Positions 22,155 to 23,964 of a stretch of 23,964 bases of DNA are shown here, in pieces (position 1 is the first letter of the stretch; the number at the start of each line of letters is the position of its first letter). The position numbers were made by a program, and so were the translations under genes. Location of the stretch: the NCBI GenBank assembly GCA_964524295.1, contig CAZGCW010000036.1, positions 1-23,964 on the forward strand. The letters are read 5' to 3'. The DNA comes from UBA9926 sp964524295 (GTDB taxonomy: Bacteria; Pseudomonadota; Gammaproteobacteria; Pseudomonadales; Azotimanducaceae). The notes below the pieces were generated by a model. It ran no database searches. It saw only the letters and a program-made list of their open reading frames with translations, and was not told where the DNA came from.

Positions 22155-23240
22155 ATGTCAGCAAGTTTGATAAAGCAATACAAGGAAGCCGTTAGCGCAG
22201 GTTATCTGCAGCAGGATCCCGCCCAATGGGAGGTGATAGGAAGGCTGCAGTTGTTAACAGATCAATTTCTGGCCTCGCAGACTCCGGTTTCCTTTTATCA
22301 GCGCTGGTTCGGTGGTCGGACCCAGGTGCCAGGAATTTACTTGTGGGGAGGTGTGGGTAGCGGCAAAACGGTGTTGATGGATATGTTTTTCGAGCAACTA
22401 TCAACCAAGAAGAAAGTGCGATCTCATTTTTACCGTTTCATGCGCCGTATTCATGCTGAGTTGACACGGTTCCAGGGTATTTCTAATCCGCTGGATGAGG
22501 TGGCAGAAGCGTTGGCATCGCAGTACGACATTATTTGTTGCGATGAGTTCTTTGTCAGTGATATTACCGACGCAATGATACTTGCGGGTATTCTTGAAGG
22601 GCTTTTTAGTCGCGGAGTGGTTCTAGTGGCAACTTCGAATGTCGCTCCGAAAGATCTGTATCGGGATGGTCTGCAGCGCGGTAAGTTTTTGCCTGCGATT
22701 GCGCTGTTGGAGAAATTTAATACCGTGTTGAATCTCGAAAGCGGTATCGACTATCGGCTCAGGGCTTTGCAGAGCGCACCATTGTATTATTCACCATCGG
22801 GTTCTGATTCAGAGCAGTGTTTGACCGATGCGCTGCAGTCGTTGAATCCGGATAGTTTACTTGCCGGCGCCGATATTGAGGTTGAAGGCAGAGTGATAAA
22901 AACAAAATCATTAGCCACCGGTATCGTTTGGTTCGAGTTTTCTGAATTGTGCGATGGTCCTAGAAGTACCAGTGATTATATTGAGATATCCAAGCTGTTT
23001 CAGACGGTGCTGATCAGTAATGTGCCGGTTTTCAACTTAAAAATGGAAGATCAAGCCCGGCGATTTATTGGTTTGATCGATGAGTTTTATGATCGCAATG
23101 TGAAGTTGATACTATCAGCCGAGAAGCCCATTTCGAGCTTGTATCAGGGCAGTCGATTAGAGTTTGAATTCCGCCGAACTGAAAGTCGATTACAAGAGAT
23201 GCAATCGACGGCCTATTTGAGTCGAGAGCATCGACCCTGA
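22155..23240 (+). CDS. zapE: Cell division protein ZapE (AFG1-like ATPase)
   Basis: A 361-residue AAA+-type ATPase. Walker A GGVGSGKT is at 65-72, Walker B IICCDEFFVSDITDAM has D130-E131, and the TSNVAPKDLYRDGLQRGKFLPAI block (sensor region), YRLRAL and the C-terminal FIGLIDEFYDRNVKLILSAE are diagnostic of the ZapE/AFG1 family. In E. coli ZapE associates with the Z-ring under stress and low oxygen; mitochondrial AFG1 assists respiratory-complex turnover. It follows hisD by 12 bp and lies upstream of rplM. A proximity to ribosomal protein genes rplM-rpsI is common in this class. Confidence 0.95.
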   Translation: MSASLIKQYKEAVSAGYLQQDPAQWEVIGRLQLLTDQFLASQTPVSFYQRWFGGRTQVPGIYLWGGVGSGKTVLMDMFFEQLSTKKKVRSHFYRFMRRIHAELTRFQGISNPLDEVAEALASQYDIICCDEFFVSDITDAMILAGILEGLFSRGVVLVATSNVAPKDLYRDGLQRGKFLPAIALLEKFNTVLNLESGIDYRLRALQSAPLYYSPSGSDSEQCLTDALQSLNPDSLLAGADIEVEGRVIKTKSLATGIVWFEFSELCDGPRSTSDYIEISKLFQTVLISNVPVFNLKMEDQARRFIGLIDEFYDRNVKLILSAEKPISSLYQGSRLEFEFRRTESRLQEMQSTAYLSREHRP

Positions 23241-23283
23241 ACCAAGGATTAGATTAGGATTTTGATTCTACTTGTTGGATTAG

Positions 23284-23304
23284 AGGCCTTGCTAAAAAAG
23301 GCCT
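23284..23304 (+). repeat. 7-bp G+C-rich stem in the rplM leader
   Basis: AGGCCTT (23284-23290) and AAGGCCT (23298-23304) pair perfectly across 7 bases, 67 bp before the rplM ATG. The following sequence GCTTGGTTAG is not a T-tract, so it is at best a poor zapE terminator. It may belong to a leader used for L13 autoregulation, which is known for E. coli rplM. Confidence 0.5.
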
Positions 23305-23371
23305 GCTTGGTTAGAATTCGCGATCTCGAAATCTCCCGCTATCAAGCCGGATAAAGTAACAAGGCAAGAGC

Positions 23372-23800
23372 ATGAAAACGATCAGTGCAAAAAAACAAAC
23401 TGTCTCCAGAAAGTGGTACGTCATTGATGCGGAAGATAAAACATTGGGTCGCATGAGTACGGCAATTGCTAATCGGTTAAGAGGCAAGCATAAAGCCGAA
23501 TTTACCCCGCATGTTGATACCGGCGATTACGTCATTGTTGTCAATGCAGAAAAAGTTAAAGTGACCGGTAATAAATTTACTGACAAGACCTATTACCACC
23601 ACACTGGCTTCCCTGGGGGTATAAAATCTATTACCTTTGATAAGTTAATCGACAGGGCCCCGGAAAGGATTATAGAGTCAGCGGTTAAAGGTATGATGCC
23701 CTCAAACAAATTAAGCCGAGCGATGTTAACGAAGCTGAAAGTATATGCAGGTTCAACGCATCCGCATGAAGCTCAGCAACCACAAATATTGGAAATATAA
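23372..23800 (+). CDS. rplM: 50S ribosomal protein L13
   Basis: A 142-residue protein, exactly the usual bacterial length. Signatures are RKWYVIDAEDKTLGRMSTAI, LRGKHKAEFTPHVDTGDYVI, YYHHTGFPGG and the MMPSNKLSRAMLTKLKVYAG region, with the ending HPHEAQQPQ. L13 binds 23S rRNA early in 50S assembly. It is preceded by an AAGG ribosome-binding site (23361-23364, 7 bases before ATG). rpsI starts 10 bp after its stop, giving the conserved rplM-rpsI operon, which L13 itself represses in E. coli. Confidence 0.98.
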   Translation: MKTISAKKQTVSRKWYVIDAEDKTLGRMSTAIANRLRGKHKAEFTPHVDTGDYVIVVNAEKVKVTGNKFTDKTYYHHTGFPGGIKSITFDKLIDRAPERIIESAVKGMMPSNKLSRAMLTKLKVYAGSTHPHEAQQPQILEI

Positions 23801-23810
23801 CGGATAACAG

Positions 23811-23964
23811 ATGAATCAATACTACGGAACGGGTCGACGTAAAACCGCTAAGGCTCGGGTTTTTATGACGTCTGGCGATGGGGGAATAGAATTAAACAAC
23901 AAGTCGTTGGATCAGTATTTTGGTAGTGAAACTGCTAGAATGGTCGTCAGGCAACCACTACAGT
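23811..23964 (+). CDS. rpsI: 30S ribosomal protein S9, N-terminal part (cut by window edge)
   Basis: The first 51 codons are visible before the window ends. The N-terminus MNQYYGTGRRKTAKARVFM and the segment LDQYFGSETARMVVRQPL match S9 closely. S9 contacts the P-site tRNA anticodon through its C-terminal tail, which is outside the window. It is the second gene of the rplM-rpsI operon, 10 bp downstream of rplM. Confidence 0.96.
   Translation, partial: MNQYYGTGRRKTAKARVFMTSGDGGIELNNKSLDQYFGSETARMVVRQPLQ

Noticed and set aside
1..23964. Mobile elements, CRISPR, toxin-antitoxin, tRNA or rRNA genes, phage or defence systems
   Set aside because: None seen; all substantial open frames on the coding strands match core chromosomal families.

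Overview
The window is a compact block of core bacterial genes from a gammaproteobacterium of moderate G+C. The evidence is the protein families, which are all gammaproteobacterial in type, and the gene order: gatC/mreBCD-maf-rng-yhdP-nit, yjgA, npr-rapZ-ptsN-hpf-rpoN-lptBAC, ibaG-murA-hisG-hisD, zapE and rplM-rpsI. As I recall it, this is a shortened version of the long block seen in Pseudomonas and relatives. I cannot name the genus. Two runs of N (8164-8173 and 21450-21484) indicate a scaffolded draft or metagenome assembly. Both fall inside genes and both have an arbitrary length, so the apparent frameshifts there are artefacts.

Layout. (1) 1-437, minus: start of gatA and all of gatC (tRNA amidation). 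(2) 734-10169, plus: mreB, mreC and mreD (rod-shape machinery), maf (nucleotide pyrophosphatase), rng (RNase G), yhdP (giant AsmA-like envelope protein) and a nitrilase-family amidase. This is a tightly spaced series that is probably largely one operon. (3) 10166-18418, minus: lptC-lptA-lptB (LPS export), rpoN (sigma-54), hpf (ribosome hibernation), ptsN-rapZ-npr (nitrogen PTS branch and an RNA adaptor), mgtE (Mg2+ channel) and yjgA/darP (50S assembly). (4) 18637-22142, plus: ibaG-murA-hisG-hisD, with overlaps of 1 bp (ibaG/murA) and 4 bp (hisG/hisD). (5) 22155-23964, plus: zapE, then rplM and the start of rpsI.

Themes. Much of the block serves envelope growth: MreBCD direct elongation, MurA makes the first committed peptidoglycan precursor, LptABC export LPS, and YhdP belongs to the family moving phospholipid to the outer membrane. 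RapZ links to amino-sugar supply in E. coli. A second theme is ribosome and RNA metabolism: RNase G, DarP, HPF, L13 and S9.

The coding content is ordinary and I see no mobile element, CRISPR array, toxin-antitoxin or defence system. The sequences most worth a second look are non-coding. The 346-bp spacer between hpf and ptsN holds a long imperfect hairpin and several palindromes. The rpoN-hpf spacer has a good sigma-70 promoter lying inside an 8+8 bp inverted repeat, plus a second perfect stem. The lptC-lptA spacer has a perfect 16-bp palindrome. The ibaG leader has an 11-bp-period direct repeat. Partner genes usually found at certain junctions are absent here: tldD and pmbA around yjgA, and kdsC/kdsD/mla between lptC and ibaG.
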